Below are positions 22,941 to 35,490 of a stretch of 64,000 bases of DNA, piece by piece. A program made the translations under genes and the position numbers. The stretch lies in the NCBI GenBank assembly GCA_021018995.1, contig CM037590.1, positions 67,489,597-67,553,596 on the forward strand, written 5' to 3'. The notes under the pieces were generated by a model. That model searched no databases. It was not told where the DNA came from and saw nothing but the letters and a program-made list of their open reading frames with translations. Within the stretch, counting starts at the first letter, position 1; each line of letters opens with the position of its first letter. This stretch comes from Chloranthus sessilifolius. Taxonomy: Eukaryota > Streptophyta > Magnoliopsida > Chloranthales > Chloranthaceae.

Positions 22941-24795
22941 ATGGCACAATTCAATTCTCATTCAAGTAGGTATGGATATCAAACAAGTGGGTCTGAATCT
23001 CCATCAAATGGGACTGGATCACAATCAAATGGGTCCGAACAAATCAATACGCAAGCGAATGGGTCTGAAGAAAGGGAAACTCAAAATATTGGTTAGTTTG
23101 CTTAATTATATTTTTTTAAATAATGGTTATTAATGGATTACTAACATGTTATTCATGTAGGTGTCTCTAAAAATCACTACGTTTCAACGAATATGGGCAA
23201 CCTATTGGAAAAGGTTCATTAAAATTCTCCACATTTGTAGGCAAACTGGTGAGAGCATATTGTACACCAACATATAATACTTGGCATGATGTGCCAATTC
23301 CCATTAAAGATCAAATATGGAGAGGCGTCTTAGTGAGTAGAAGTAAATCAATTAGAATTAATTTGGTTGTTCAAGTAATATTTTGGAATTAATATTTTTT
23401 TTTCTTATCATAGGGGACATATGATATTTCAGTAATTCACAAAAGCATGGTCTTGTTAAAAGCTAATATATCTTGGAAGCAGTGGAAATATGACCTTTGT
23501 AAGCACTTTGATAAATATCAGACAAACGTAGAATGAAAAGCTAATATACTAGATCGTGTAAAGAAAGATGACTGGGAAGCTTTCGTTGATATGTGTTCAA
23601 CAGAACAAGATTAGGCACGTCGAGAAAAAGTAGTCTTCTAGGGAAAAGATGAAAAATCTACGCACCACTGGTAGGCGAGGAGCAGCTAACATGGCAGAGA
23701 AGTTGGTAACATTTAATTCTAATATTTAAATATTCATGTAAAAATAGAAATATATAAATAGAGGAGTTGGTAACATCTAGCCAATATTTCTATTTCCATC
23801 TAATTAATTGAAATATTAATTTTTTTTAATGTAATTTCTATTATACAGAAAAAGCAAAATCCTGATGGTACAGTTACTAGAACACAAATATATATAGCCT
23901 CCCATGCTAAGAAAGATGGGACTTGCCCTTTTCCCGCTATGAGTAATCTGCTAGTAAGACTATTAATTTTAGTTCATCTTAAATAAAAATTTTAGTACTG
24001 AAATATTTAATTATTATTTATTCTTTATTCTCAGAATGATATTAGGATAATCATTTTGAATGATCCCCTTCTAGGGGAAAATAATTTAGATAATAATCCT
24101 ATTGCTAAGGGTAAATGATGCTCTCCTCTCCCCTTTTATTTATTTATTTTTTCTTTTAGAAAAATTATAGTTTAAAAAAATTTCGTCTCAGGTTTGTGGC
24201 CGTGATGGAAGGGGTTGTGTTCGCAGCGTGGGTAGGGGTGTATCTAAAACCACTATACAAGCATCTGCGCCTTCTAGAGAGAACGCTCAACGGGAGAAGA
24301 GAGAACGTGAAAGCATTGAATCGAATTATGATATAATTATTCAATAATTTGATGAGGAGCGTAAGGCACGCAAGATTCTTGAGGAAAAATAAGATGCATT
24401 ATCAGGTCAACTTCTTTCTCAAGGGACACATATTTCGGATTCAGGTTCTTCTCAGGTACCAATTTGAATTCTTTGTCTTATTTTTTTTTTCAAAATCATA
24501 AATTTTCAATATGAAGTAGTTAGATTCTTTTCTTAATTTTCTGTAGGCACAACCGATTCTTTCTGATTCACTGATAAACCAATCATCCACGCACTGCTTA
24601 ATAAAGAACTTCAAGAACAAAATTGTTGCACTAGGACGTGTTAATAGAGAGACAACAATATCAACAGAATCATATAACATCATTGTAGATGCCATTTATG
24701 ACCTCGATACAGAGCTGTATGCAACTGAAGGGACATTAACAGCTATTACACTTTGCGATATAATCTCCTGGCCAAAGGGGCTTTTAATTTATATA
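22941..24795 (+). pseudogene. Ptta/En/Spm-type (Transposase_24-like) CACTA gene, decayed, with introns
   Basis: The ATG at 22941 opens a Ser/Gly/Asn-rich N-terminus that runs to a plausible GT donor at 23092. An AG acceptor lies at 23159-23160. The following exons encode, in order, NEYGQPIGKGS...VPI, the K-x-W-x-Y-DLCKHFDKYQ stretch, THH/TTGRRGAANMAEK, GTVTRTQIYIASHAKKDGT, a coiled-coil-like ERKARKILEEK, and a C-terminal V-D-A-I-Y-D-L-D...I-S-W-P-K-G. This order is that of the plant Ptta/En/Spm family protein of CACTA elements, a DNA-binding subunit rather than the catalytic transposase. In-frame stops (e.g. near 23537, 23613 and 24391) break it. Exon limits are approximate. Confidence 0.72.
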
Positions 24796-25094
24796 TGATT
24801 AATTATGTGTAATTTTTATTTGGACATATTTGACTATGGTTATGTTGATAGATTTGGATAATTAGTATTTTTTTTAAAAAATTTAATAACTATTTATGTC
24901 AACATTGAAAGTTGTAATTAAGGGTTATGAATATAATGTTTTATCTAATTATTTAAATATATGAATTTTTTTATGGTGAATTGGTAAATTTGTGAATTGG
25001 AATGATTATCAATTTTATTTTTTTCAGATAAAATTTGATAAAATGATGTTATATATACGTCTTTTCATAAAATTTAAGTATTTAAAAAAAAAAA

Positions 25095-25401
25095 AAAAAA
25101 AAATGCGACTGCTCAAGACTGTCATTTTTTCTTTACACTCGAAAATAGTGACAGGTATAATATGTCAATTATAATGAAGAGATGCCATTTTACTTTTGAA
25201 AAATGACACTTAAAATAACGGTCACAAACTATCGTTTGTGATTGACAGTTAAAAGCAGTTGTCAAACGAAATAAACGACAGCTACAATACGTCATTAACA
25301 AATACTATCACATTTTTTACGATAGTCCACTCGACAATAACTTTCGTTATTTTCAAAAACGACAGTCATCGGCTGTTATTTTTCCTGCATTTTCACGTAG
25401 T
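25095..25401. repeat. Probable CACTA 3' subterminal repeats and end
   Basis: At least eight GACAGT/ACGACAG/TGACAGTT words occur in both orientations, and the block stops at ...TTTCACGTAGTA, close to a CACTA terminus (TAGTG). The (A)20 run at 25083-25103 precedes it. Downstream position relative to the En/Spm-like gene supports this. No matching CACTAC start was found on the left, so the element is truncated or the left end is too diverged to see. Confidence 0.5.
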
Positions 25402-25713
25402 AAATATATTATATTTGGCAAGGGTATCTTATCCATCCCACCCAAAAAATTGAAAATACATCTTGGCAAGGGTATCTTATCCATCCCACACAAAAAATTG
25501 AAAAAACATCTTATATATCATTCAAAAACTGTGGTCAAAGTTCATAAAATTTAATGCATCAGATATTTTGGGAGCCACACAATATTTGACCACGTTTTTA
25601 AAGGTTAAAATATTATTTTCTTTTTTGAATAAATTTTTTTGGAAGACATGCCACGTGGCATATGATTTTGGCACTGTCGTAAGATTCAATCCTACAATAA
25701 GAGTGTAAGGACT

Positions 25714-25757
<44 letters not shown>

Positions 25758-26548
25758 AAAAGGATTGTCCTCTTCAAAGATATATATGTAGACTATTGAA
25801 ATTCATCAAACTTTAACTTATATTTTAAAAAAGTTTTGTTTTAAAATTTCTTTTCTAAAAATAAATCTAAATTGATCATCCACTCATACTCTATGTGACA
25901 CCCAAACAGTGTTTTGAGCGCACGCGAACCTTTGAAGATCGTCACCATCCTCCCATAGGATCAAACCTGCGCCATACATATACATATATAGTATATATAT
26001 TGGATTCTAATGTGAAAAACAAGGGCGGCTTTTATTTTTTATTTTATTTAATGAATGACTTCATTATGAAAAGGTAATGACGAGGCGAACCTACATATAA
26101 TACAAGATATCACCCTATGGCATAGGTTCCGCCTGACCTCAGCTTTGGCCTCGATCGCCTAACCCAGCTGGCTAAAAGACATACAGAAACAAAATAGCTA
26201 GGAGGGAGTTCACTAACTTCGTCACTTTCCAAGGGGGGAGGGAGTTCTTAGCCCACACAATGCGCGTATCTATCTATGCACCATAGAGGACCAAGACTGA
26301 TGATGAGAGTAGTTATTTGTGTAATTTAACAATGAGCATGTGATGCTCACGTGAGCATGGTTTTAAATTTCTACAAAAACTTTATATTTAATAGTGAATT
26401 TGTATAAGATGTTGGGTCATTATATAATTAAAAGTGTACAAATAGTTTCTTTCATTAAAAAAAGTGCAAATAGTCACTTTTGTACACATGGCACCATTTT
26501 TCACTATGCATGTAATGACCCCATAAACAGCTATCATGCTTTGTCCAA
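25402..26548. other. Intergenic DNA with small repeats; no gene seen
   Basis: A 49-bp direct repeat (GGCAAGGGTATCTTATCCAT...) occurs twice at 25415-25510, and a (TA)n tract at 25717-25755. Nothing else could be assigned. Confidence 0.5.
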
Positions 26549-26765
26549 ATCTGTGCACCATAATTTTTTTTTTAGAAAGAGATTATATTGAAAAGGGAAG
26601 AGAGAACAAAGAAAAAGAACAAGACCACCCAAAACAGAAAGATTTGTAAGAAGCAAATCAATCCGAAACAAGGAAGCCTACAACCCAAAAAAGGACAATA
26701 AAAAATCTAAGCTAGGGTCAAAGCAAGGAGTTAATGCCTCTAGCCATAACTTTCAGGTTCAATCT

Positions 26766-28163
26766 TCATAAGACCTGAAGGTCCATATCAATGAAACCTT
26801 CCGCAATTGTCCATTCTGCAACCAGCAATAGGATAGAGCAGAGAAGAGCTTCACTGCCTTTGGCCGAGTTCTGAAAGATTCTGGAATTTCGTTCAATCCA
26901 AACACCCCAAATAAAAGCGAAGGGGACAAAGCGCCACATCTTATTGCCGGAAGGTGAAAAAGTCTCGGGTTCCATCCACCAATCAACTGACCGACCGAGA
27001 GAGGAAGGCAAGTAGAGATGCCAAAGTTTTTGAAGATTCCGCATCAAATCCGAGAGACCTTCGGGCAATGAAGAAATATGTGATTGGTCGATTCCTCGCT
27101 ACATTTACACATGTAGCAGCGGTTTATAATGGGGATGCCTCTGCGTTGTAGCTGGTCAACCGTTAGAATGTGCTCCCAAGACGCACACCATGCAAAGAAA
27201 AGGACTTTGGGGGGTAGCATTAACTTCCACATAAAAGTCCACGACATCGAGATGGAAGGAGTTCGAGAGTAAGATTTGTAAAATTCAGAAATACTAAAGT
27301 AGCCAGATTTTGAGGATGAACAAATTCTAGAATCAGGAATACCTGCCTCTGGGGTAGCCATGCCAATGTGATTCAACAACTCTTGAAGATGAGAGTTTTC
27401 TTGAGATCTAACTCTTCTTCTAAAGATGATAGACCAACCAGCTGGAGAGAAGTAATCAGAGGTCGTTGCTCCTTTATCCGTAGAGAGCAAATATAGATTC
27501 TAAAATTTGATAGAAATGGGGCATTCTGAGAGCCAGTTGTGGTTTCAAAAAGCACCATTATCAAGATCGAATTCCATCATGCGATCAAAACGAGGCATGA
27601 CCATAAGTATCCCTTTCCACCAACCAGAGTGAGAAGCAGAGGAAGAGACAGGTACATCCTAGGCATTCGAAGGGAGGTTATACTTGGAGATCACGAGGTT
27701 GGCCCACCTTGAGTCGTGTTCATGTTCTAGTTGCCACCACCACTTGGCCAGAAGGGCTTCGTTCATTAAATGAAGGTCCTTGACTCCCAAGCTGCCCAAT
27801 TCGGTACTCCTACATACAATACTCCAATTCAACAAATGAAATTTCTTATTGTCATGCAAGCCACTCCATTAGATAGGAGGTGAATCACAGACCTGAGACA
27901 TTTAAAGGTAGAGAGGAAATAAAATGAGAGATTGGAGAGGAAAGATATCATCAAAGTTAAGTGACCTCCATTGGATGGAAGAGTCGCTTTCCAACCAACT
28001 AGCCTTTTGTTGGTATTTTTGATGATCGAATCTCATTGGGCCTTTCGAGGCATCCCTACGCAGAGAGGGAGGCTTAGGTAAGAGAAGGGCAGAGGTTCCA
28101 AATTAAAACCAATTGCAGCTACGAGAGAGGCGAGATCCTCGTGCTGCAATCTAATACCATGAA
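26766..28163 (-). pseudogene. LINE ORF2, 3' portion with zf-RVT domain
   Basis: On the minus strand the post-RT region runs from 28163. It is followed by a segment with SLGVKDLHLMNEALLAKWWW (near 27740-27800) and then the zf-RVT zinc-binding domain: LMLPPKVLFFAWCASW, ILTVDQLQRRGI, CYMCKCSEESTNHIFLHC (about 27060-27230). The C-terminus contains FAFIWGVWIERNSRIF (about 26880-26940). Stops and frame changes are scattered through it. The reading frame continues from the right-hand piece at 34374 across the Copia insertion. Confidence 0.85.
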
Positions 28164-28168
28164 GTTTG

Positions 28169-28661
28169 TGTTGATCATTTTTCGAAAAGGTCTCCAACTC
28201 CCCTTAATTTAAGGAGCTCTTGAAGTGGTCTACTCCTAGTCTCCATCACTTTTGTGGTTGTGAAAGCTACCCATGATATTGGAAGTTGTAGGAACTACCC
28301 ATGAAGTTGGAAGTTGTGGAAGCTACCCATGATATTGGAAGTTATGGGAACTACTCATGAAGTTGGAAGTTGTGAAAACTACCCATGTTGTGGGATATGT
28401 AGCCACTAAGGTTTGATGAAAGCTTTGGCTATAAATACCAAGGTTTGGTCCCCAAACTCACACACTCAAGCCCCTTCAGTTTATACCATCTAACTAGAGC
28501 GAGTAGAGTTTGGAAGTGCCAAAACCATGAGAGATAAAGAGAGAAATAGTGAGAAAGTTTGAGGAAATATCAATGGCTGGAGGTATAATTTCTTATATAT
28601 TTCAGTTTTGATTCTTATTAAGTGTTTAATTCCGCATTACAAGAATTATTTTTAACTAACA
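28169..28661 (+). repeat. Copia 5' LTR, 493 bp
   Basis: Contains five units of a 28-bp minisatellite built on GAAGTTGTGGRARCTACCCATGA (28262-28395), a TATA-like GGCTATAAATACC (about 28428-28440), and near its 3' edge the gag start ATGGCTGGAG (28573-28582) followed by a GT donor. Confidence 0.95.
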
Positions 28662-31600
28662 GTTGGTATCAGTGCCTGTTTTAACTCTGCCTTGATGTTC
28701 GAAGATACTCTATTTGTCTCTATTTTTGGCTAAAATTGAGTTTTATTTTTGTCGATTTTGATTCGAAACAACACATTAAAATAATGTGAAAACTGGTTTT
28801 CTAAGGTTTTTTTATGATTAAAAATCATAATTGATTTTGGGTCGTGATCCACACCCGATTTTCAGTTTTCAGTTTTGGTGAAAAAACGACTATTAGTTTT
28901 CACTTTGTGAATGGTTTGAGTTGTAGGTTTTGGGCCCACGCCTTTTGTGCAAACTCTTTCATTATGTCTTAAGGATTATTGTTGTGAAAATTTTATTTAG
29001 TATTCTTTTATTTAGTTAATCCTTATGCATAAAAGTTATAATGTCTAGTGATTTATATGATTTTTTGTTAATTAAAGAATAGCCACAACATCTTTAATTA
29101 AATAAAAATTATATATTATAATTTAGGATCACATAAATAATATTTAGACATTAATTGTAATTAATCATACTTAATATAATAAATTTTATCCCATAGGAAT
29201 TTTTATTATATTTATATGATTAATTATGATAAAATATCAAATTATTCATAACCTACCTACATGAATTATGAATTAATAAATAATTTGATAGTTTTATCAT
29301 AAAGTTTGCATTTAGTAAATAATTTGATAGTTTTATCATAAAGTTTGCATTAAGTAAATAATTTGATGAATTCTATCATAAAGAATAATTGAATTTGCTT
29401 GGATTAAAAATTTTGACCCACATGCCATTTTTATGTCATTAGATTCAATTTTTAAGCATGATTTACATTGGTAAAGCATGAAAATTTTCATTTAGGCCTC
29501 AGTTTTAACATAAGCTTGTAATCTATAATTTTATGCAGTTATACAACCTGTAAATTTCTCTGATGTTCATTGTGATATCCCTGAACTTAAGGGAGATAAC
29601 TATAAGGTCTGGAAAGAGAGAGTTCTTCATTTAGGGTGGAAGGATATAGACTATGCTATTAGGAAAGACGAACCACCAACACTCACTGATACCAGCACTG
29701 CAGCAGACATAATGTTTTTTGAGCGATGGGAGCGATCTAATCGCCTCAGCATGATGTTCATTAAGAATAGAATTTCTACTGGTATTCGTGGTTCTGTCGA
29801 TCAGCATGAAAATGTCTAAGACTTGCTAAAGGCCATTGATGAATAATTTATCACTTCTGACAAGGCACTAGCAAGCACCCTAATCATGAAATTCTCATCC
29901 CTAAGGCTCACTAGTATGAAAGGTGTGCGCGAGCACATCATACAAATGAGGGATAATGTGGCTCAATTAAAGAAACTCGAGGTTGAAATGTTAGAGTCCT
30001 TTCTGGTACACCACATCCTAAATACCATTCTGCACTAATATAGACCCTTCAAAATCTCATTCAATACACATAAGAATTATTGGTCAATTAATGAACTCAT
30101 GACCATGTGTGTTCAAGAGGAAGGGAGACTGGTGATAGAACAGGGAGAAAGTGCAATGCTGGCATCGCATGGAAAGGGAAAATCTTAAGCCAATAAGAAA
30201 GGGAAAGATTAAATACCTCAACTTGATATTAAGAAAGATTCCAAGTGTTTCTTCTATAAAAAGAAGGGACGCATGAAGGAGGAATGTGCCAAATTTCAAA
30301 AATAGCTTGCAGACAAAGGTAATCCAATCTCATTTGTTTGTTATGAATCTAATATGGTTAAAGTCAATATTAACACATGGTGGATTGATTCTGGATCAAC
30401 AACCCACATTTTGAATTCTTTGCAGGGTTTGCAAAACCTAAGGAAGCCAGTGGGAAGTGAGCAAAGTATTTTATCAGGGAATAAGATGGGCTTGCATATG
30501 AAAGCTATAGGAACTTGCAATTTAATATTAAATAGTGGTTTTGTTTTAAAGTTAGAAAAGATCTTTTATGTTCCAAGTTTTTCTAGAAACTTGATTTTAG
30601 TTTCAAGGCTTGTACCTTTTAAATATTAATTTAATTTTTCAGATTCATTATTCAGTCTATTTTATAAATCTGATTATGTTGGGAATTTTACTTTATTTGA
30701 TGGTCTTTACTGCATTAATTTATAAAATAATGCCACTTATAATTCAATGTATGTTTACACTGGCTCTAAGAGATGTGTTATTAATGAAGATTCCTCTACA
30801 TTATGGCATCGAAGATTAGGTCATATCTCCATAGAAAGAATTAAAAGATTAGTAAATGAATGAGTAGTTAATACCCTAGATTTTACTGATTTTGAGACTT
30901 GTGTGGACTGCATAAAGGGAAAACAGACCAACAAGTTAAAGAAAGGTGCCAATAGGAGTTCAGACATATTAGAGATCATACATACTGATATATGTAGTCT
31001 AGACATGGACTCACATGGTCAGAAATACTTCATCTCTTTTATAGACGATCACTCACGATATATGTATCTCTACATGCTTTATAGCAAGAATGAAATATTA
31101 GATGCCTTTAAAATCTTTAAGGCTGAAGTAGAGAAACAATGCGATAAACAAATTAAGATCGTATGATCAGATAGAGGTGGAGAATATTATGGTAGATATA
31201 CAGAAGATGGACAAGCACCTGGGCCATTCACAAAGTTTCTTCAAGAATATGAGATTGTTGCCTAATACACCATGCCTGGTTCACCTGACCAGAATGGTGT
31301 AGCAGAAGGGAGAAACCGGACATTATTGGACATGGTGCGAACTATGCTTAGCAACTCTGATCTTCCTAAATCCTTGTGGGCTGAAGCACTTAAGACGACA
31401 GTGTATATATTAAATCGAGTTCCAATCAAGGTTGTTCCTAAAACGCCATGAATTATGGAAATGTTGGAAACCGAGTTTGCGACATATGCGCGTTTGGGGA
31501 TGTCCGTCTGAAGTAAGAATTTACAATCCACAAGAGAAGAAGTTAGACCCAAGGACCATCAGTTGGTATTTTATTAGATATGCTTAACGGTCTAAAGGTT

Positions 31601-33510
31601 ACAGATTTTATTGTCCGTCTCACATCACTAGGATTGTGGAATCAGGAAATGCAAAGTTTCTTGAAAATGACTTGATTAGTGGGAGCGATCAAACCAGGAA
31701 CATAGTTTCTGAGAAGGATCATTCAGAATCTCAACCTTCCACCTCAAGTGATAGATTGGTTATTATTTATAACACCCCTCAAGTTCAAACTGGTGTTGAA
31801 CAACAAGTTAAACCGCATACTTCTTAGGAAGATGATGGTATAACATTAAGAAGATCTATTAGATCAAGGAGATCAGTAATTTCTAATGATTATATTATGT
31901 ATTTATAAGAATCTGACTACAATATTAGAGTCGAAAATGATCCCGAGTCTTTTTCACAAGCCATGAGGTGTAAAGAATCAGAAGTATGATACAATGCCAT
32001 AAAGGAAGAGATGAATTCTATGAAGAGTAATAGAGTTTGGGATTTTGTTGAGTTGCCTAATGGTGTAAAAACCATTGGATGTAAATGAGTCTTTAAAACA
32101 AAGAAAGACTCATTGGGTAACATTGATAGATACAAGGCAAGACTCGTTGCTAAGGGATTCACTCAGAAAGAAGGAATCGATTACACGGAGACCTTTTCTC
32201 CTATATCTAAGAAAGATTCCTTACGTGTTATTTTGGCATTAGTAGCCCATTTTGACTTAGAGTTGTAACAAATGGATGTGAAAATGGCATTTCTCAATGG
32301 AGATCTAGAAGAGGAGGTTTATATAAAACAACCTGAAGGATTCCCCTCTAGTGATGGTGAGTAATTGGTTTGCAAGCTCAAGAAATCCATATACGGTTTA
32401 AAACAAGCATCCCGTCAATGGTATTTGAAATTCCATAATGTAATTTTTTCATTCGATTTTATAGAAAATATTATGGATCAATGTATATACCAGAAGGTCA
32501 ATGGGAGTAGAGTCTGTTTTCTTGTTTTATATACGAATGACATTTTACTAGCAGCTAATGATAAGGGTTTTCTGCATGAGGTGAAACGCTTTCTCTCTAG
32601 AAAATTTGATATGAAGGATATGGGTGAGGCATCTTATGTCATTGGTATTAAGATCCATAGAGATAGATCTCGAGGTATCTTAGGTCTATCTCAAGAAGCC
32701 TATATTAATAAAATTTTAGAGAGATTTCGTATGAAGGATTATTCACAAAGTGTAGCCCTCATTGTGAAGGGTGATAGGTTCAATTTGAACCAATGCCCGA
32801 AGAACAACCTTGAAAGAAAACAAATGAAGAACATTTTGTATGCTTCTGTTGTCGGAAGCCTAATGTATGCTCAAGTCTGCACAAGACCTGACATTGCATT
32901 TGCTGTGAAAATATTGGGACGATGTCAGAGTGATCCGGGTTTAGACCACCGGAGAGCTGCAAAGAAAGTAATGAGATACCTTCAAGGAACCAAAGACTAC
33001 ATGCTTATGTATAGACGGACAGACAATCTGGAAGTAATTGGCTACTCAGATTCTAATTTTGCTGGTTGCATTGATTCACGTAAATCAATATCAGGATACA
33101 TAGTTTTGATGGCCAATAGAGCTGTATCATGGAGGAGTGCCAAGCAGACTTTGACTGCAACTTTTACTATGGAAGCTGAATTCGTCTCTTGTTTTGAGGC
33201 TATTTCACATGGTGTATGACTTAAGAGTTTCATTTATGGGCTTAGAATTGTGGATTCTATCTCTAGGCCATTGAGAATGTATTGCGACAATTCAACTGTT
33301 GTTTTTATGGCTAAGAACAACAAAAGTGGGAGTCGAAGTAGACACATCGATATTAAGTATTTAGCCATAAGAGAACGTGTTAAAGAAAAGAAAGTGGTCA
33401 TTGAGTACGTCAGCGCTGAGCTAATGATCGTCGATCCTTTGACTAAGGGCATGCCACCGTTTAAATTCAAGGATCATGTAGCAAATATGGGATTTAGTTC
33501 CATTATGTAA
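28573..33510 (+). pseudogene. Copia gag-pol polyprotein gene, broken
   Basis: A first exon ATGGCTGGAG (28573-28582) in the LTR joins in frame, across a GTATAA...ATGCAG intron (28583-29538), to a gag exon with ELKGDNYKVWKERV. After gag, the nucleocapsid knuckle is damaged (CFFYKKKGRMKEEC: one Cys is Tyr and the His is Arg). Next are the protease WWIDSGSTTH (about 30380), the pre-integrase HRRLGHIS, an integrase core with TDICSLD...SDRGGE...[10 protein letters not shown] ([43 protein letters not shown]) and RNase H (SDSNFAGC...AVSWRSAKQ...AEFVS). The RT catalytic YVDD is YTND (about 32530-32541). Stops include TAA near 29817 and TAG/TGA codons in integrase and RT. It cannot encode active proteins. 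Confidence 0.92.
28664..28676 (+). promoter_or_regulatory. Copia primer-binding site
   Basis: TGGTATCAGTGCC, two bases beyond the 5' LTR, matches the initiator tRNA-Met primer site TGGTATCAGAGCC with one mismatch. This is where reverse transcription would start. Confidence 0.9.
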
Positions 33511-33790
33511 TTTTTCATTGTAATGATAATATCATTTTATAGAAATTTTTAATTATTTTAATGTTTTTCTCATATAGATGTGCACCTTAATTTAATTTTG
33601 ATAAAATTCATCTGTGTTGGACCAAGAATAAATATAGGATTTATTTATTAAAAAATTATTACCAAATAATTTATAAATATATAGTAATACATGGATGGTA
33701 ATACTCGTCATTAGAGGACTTATCGCCATGATTCATGTACTTATTACTCAATACAGATTATCGATGGGTTCAAGATGAGACATTAGAAGT

Positions 33791-33799
33791 GTGGGAGAA
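33791..33799 (+). promoter_or_regulatory. Copia polypurine tract
   Basis: GTGGGAGAA directly precedes the 3' LTR start TGTTGACC; it primes plus-strand DNA synthesis in LTR elements. Confidence 0.9.
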
Positions 33800-34224
33800 T
33801 GTTGACCATTTTTCAAAAAGGTCTCCAACTCTCCTTAATTTAAGGAGCACTTAAAGTGGTCCACTCCTAGTCTCCATCACTTTTGTGGTTGTGGAAACTA
33901 CCCATGATATTGAAAGTTGTAGGAACTACCCATGAAGTTGAAAGTTGTAGAAGCTACCCATGATATTGGAAGTTGTGAGAACTACCCATAAAGTTAGAAG
34001 TTGTAGAAGCTACCCATGATATTGGAAGTTGTGGGAACTACCCATGAAATTAGAAGTTGTGAAAACTACCCATGTTGTGGGACATGTAGCCACTAAGACT
34101 TGATGGAAGCTTTGGCTATAAATACCAAAGTTTGGTCCCCAAACTCACACACTCAAGCTCCTTCAGTTTACACCATCTAACTAGAGTGAGTAGAGTTTGG
34201 AAGTGCCAAAATAGTGAGAGATAA

Positions 34225-34255
<31 letters not shown>

Positions 34256-34368
34256 GTGAGAAAGTTTGAGGAAGCATCAATGGCTGGAGGTATAATTTCT
34301 TATATATTTCAGTTTTGATTCTTATTAAGTATTTAATTCCGCATTACAAGAATCATTTTTAACTAACA
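33800..34368 (+). repeat. Copia 3' LTR, 569 bp
   Basis: Homologous to the 5' LTR but 76 bp longer. It has seven rather than five 28-bp minisatellite units (33895-34080) and a longer (GA)n tract (34225-34250), which together explain the length difference. It still has ATGGCTGGAG with the GT donor at 34280-34291. Confidence 0.95.
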
Positions 34369-34373
34369 GCTTG

Positions 34374-34725
34374 GACTTATGAAAATTTACCTTCATACTT
34401 GAAACCACTTCGAAGCAGCGTAAAACCCTGATCACATTATTCAATTCCAAAAGATTTGCACTACAGAAGATGAGCGTGTCATCAGCAAACTGGAGGTGCG
34501 TCACTTTGTCATTTCTATTGGTGATGTCGAAACCTTAAAAGAGGCCCACTATGGATGTGCTAGTGAGCATTGCACCTATACCTTCACTAATAATGTTAAG
34601 GAGATATGGGGATAGTGGGACCCCTTGGCGAAGACCACAACTGCTATTGAAATACCCGATTACCTTACCGTTGATTAGGATGGAAAAAGAGGGGGCTTTA
34701 ATACAACCTTGCATCCAAGAACGTC
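34374..34725 (-). pseudogene. LINE reverse transcriptase fragment
   Basis: The minus strand shows GYFNSSCGLRQGVPLSPYL (about 34600-34660) and THLQFADDTLIFCS (about 34465-34505), the RT block with the catalytic FADD motif. The frame then leads into KVNFHKSKLHG across the Copia insertion site. Frame changes occur between blocks. The fragment stops at the LINE 5' truncation point. Confidence 0.85.
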
Positions 34726-34741
34726 ATCTGTGCACCATAAT

Positions 34742-35020
34742 ATATGCTATTATTTGCACGGTTTGCATTGTTTTATGTAGGTATGTTTTTTAAGTGAGAT
34801 GCGTTTCAACTTTCAATGATAGACAACCACTTAGAGTGTTTAGATTAATCATAGATAATGCGTTTGATGGTGTAAGATCAAACACCTATTTTAACTATGT
34901 AAGATCATTTAAAAGCTTCTTTTTGTTTCACGCATTACTACTGAATTGTCTCGCGTATTGGCCCTATCTAATACGTCTCAGATTTCCGACGTTTAAAGCT
35001 AGGCACGAGAGTCTATTTAA

Positions 35021-35087
<67 letters not shown>

Positions 35088-35490
35088 CCATTACTTGCAC
35101 TCGCTTTTCAAGTGATTGCACCGGATTGCACCGAATTTATAAGAAAGACCTGCAAGTTTGGCGACTTCTACTATGTGAAAACACCATCTAAGTCGTTTGA
35201 TTTGAAGGCCATAATCTAAAGATATCAATTGCAAAAGATTAGAACAAAATTTAATTTTCATCATTTGATTAAATGGAGTCAAAGACTATTATATACTTCA
35301 ACAGTTGGCTGTAATAGATCATCTGACAAGTATCGTGTTTTGCTCCAATTTTATGTACTAGAGATCTATTGATCATGAACTTCAAATCAGACAGCCCATA
35401 TTGCATTTTTACATATCACATGTCCCTAAATATCGAGTCTTTCTTAAATTCGGTGCAATCACTTGAAAAATATGTGCAAGTAATGGCTCC

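Larger units (their letters stand above)
28169..34368 (+). mobile_element. Complete but defective Ty1/Copia retrotransposon
   Basis: A 6200-bp element with two LTRs beginning TGTTGAYCATTTTTC and ending TTTTTAACTAACA. A primer-binding site matching initiator tRNA-Met sits just inside the 5' LTR, and a purine tract GTGGGAGAA just before the 3' LTR. The flanking 5-bp duplication is GTTTG (28164-28168) versus GCTTG (34369-34373), with one mismatch. It inserted into the LINE, so it is younger than the LINE. The internal region encodes gag-protease-integrase-RT-RNaseH in Copia order. Confidence 0.95.
26565..34725 (-). mobile_element. 5'-truncated LINE (L1-like), split by a Copia element
   Basis: Flanked by the 16-bp target duplication ATCTGTGCACCATAAT (26549-26564 and 34726-34741). 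A T-run at 26563-26573 is the poly(A) tail of a minus-strand insertion. Removing the Copia element and one 5-bp duplication leaves about 1.96 kb, containing only the end of the reverse transcriptase and the 3' region, so it is truncated at the 5' side as is usual for LINEs. Confidence 0.92.
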
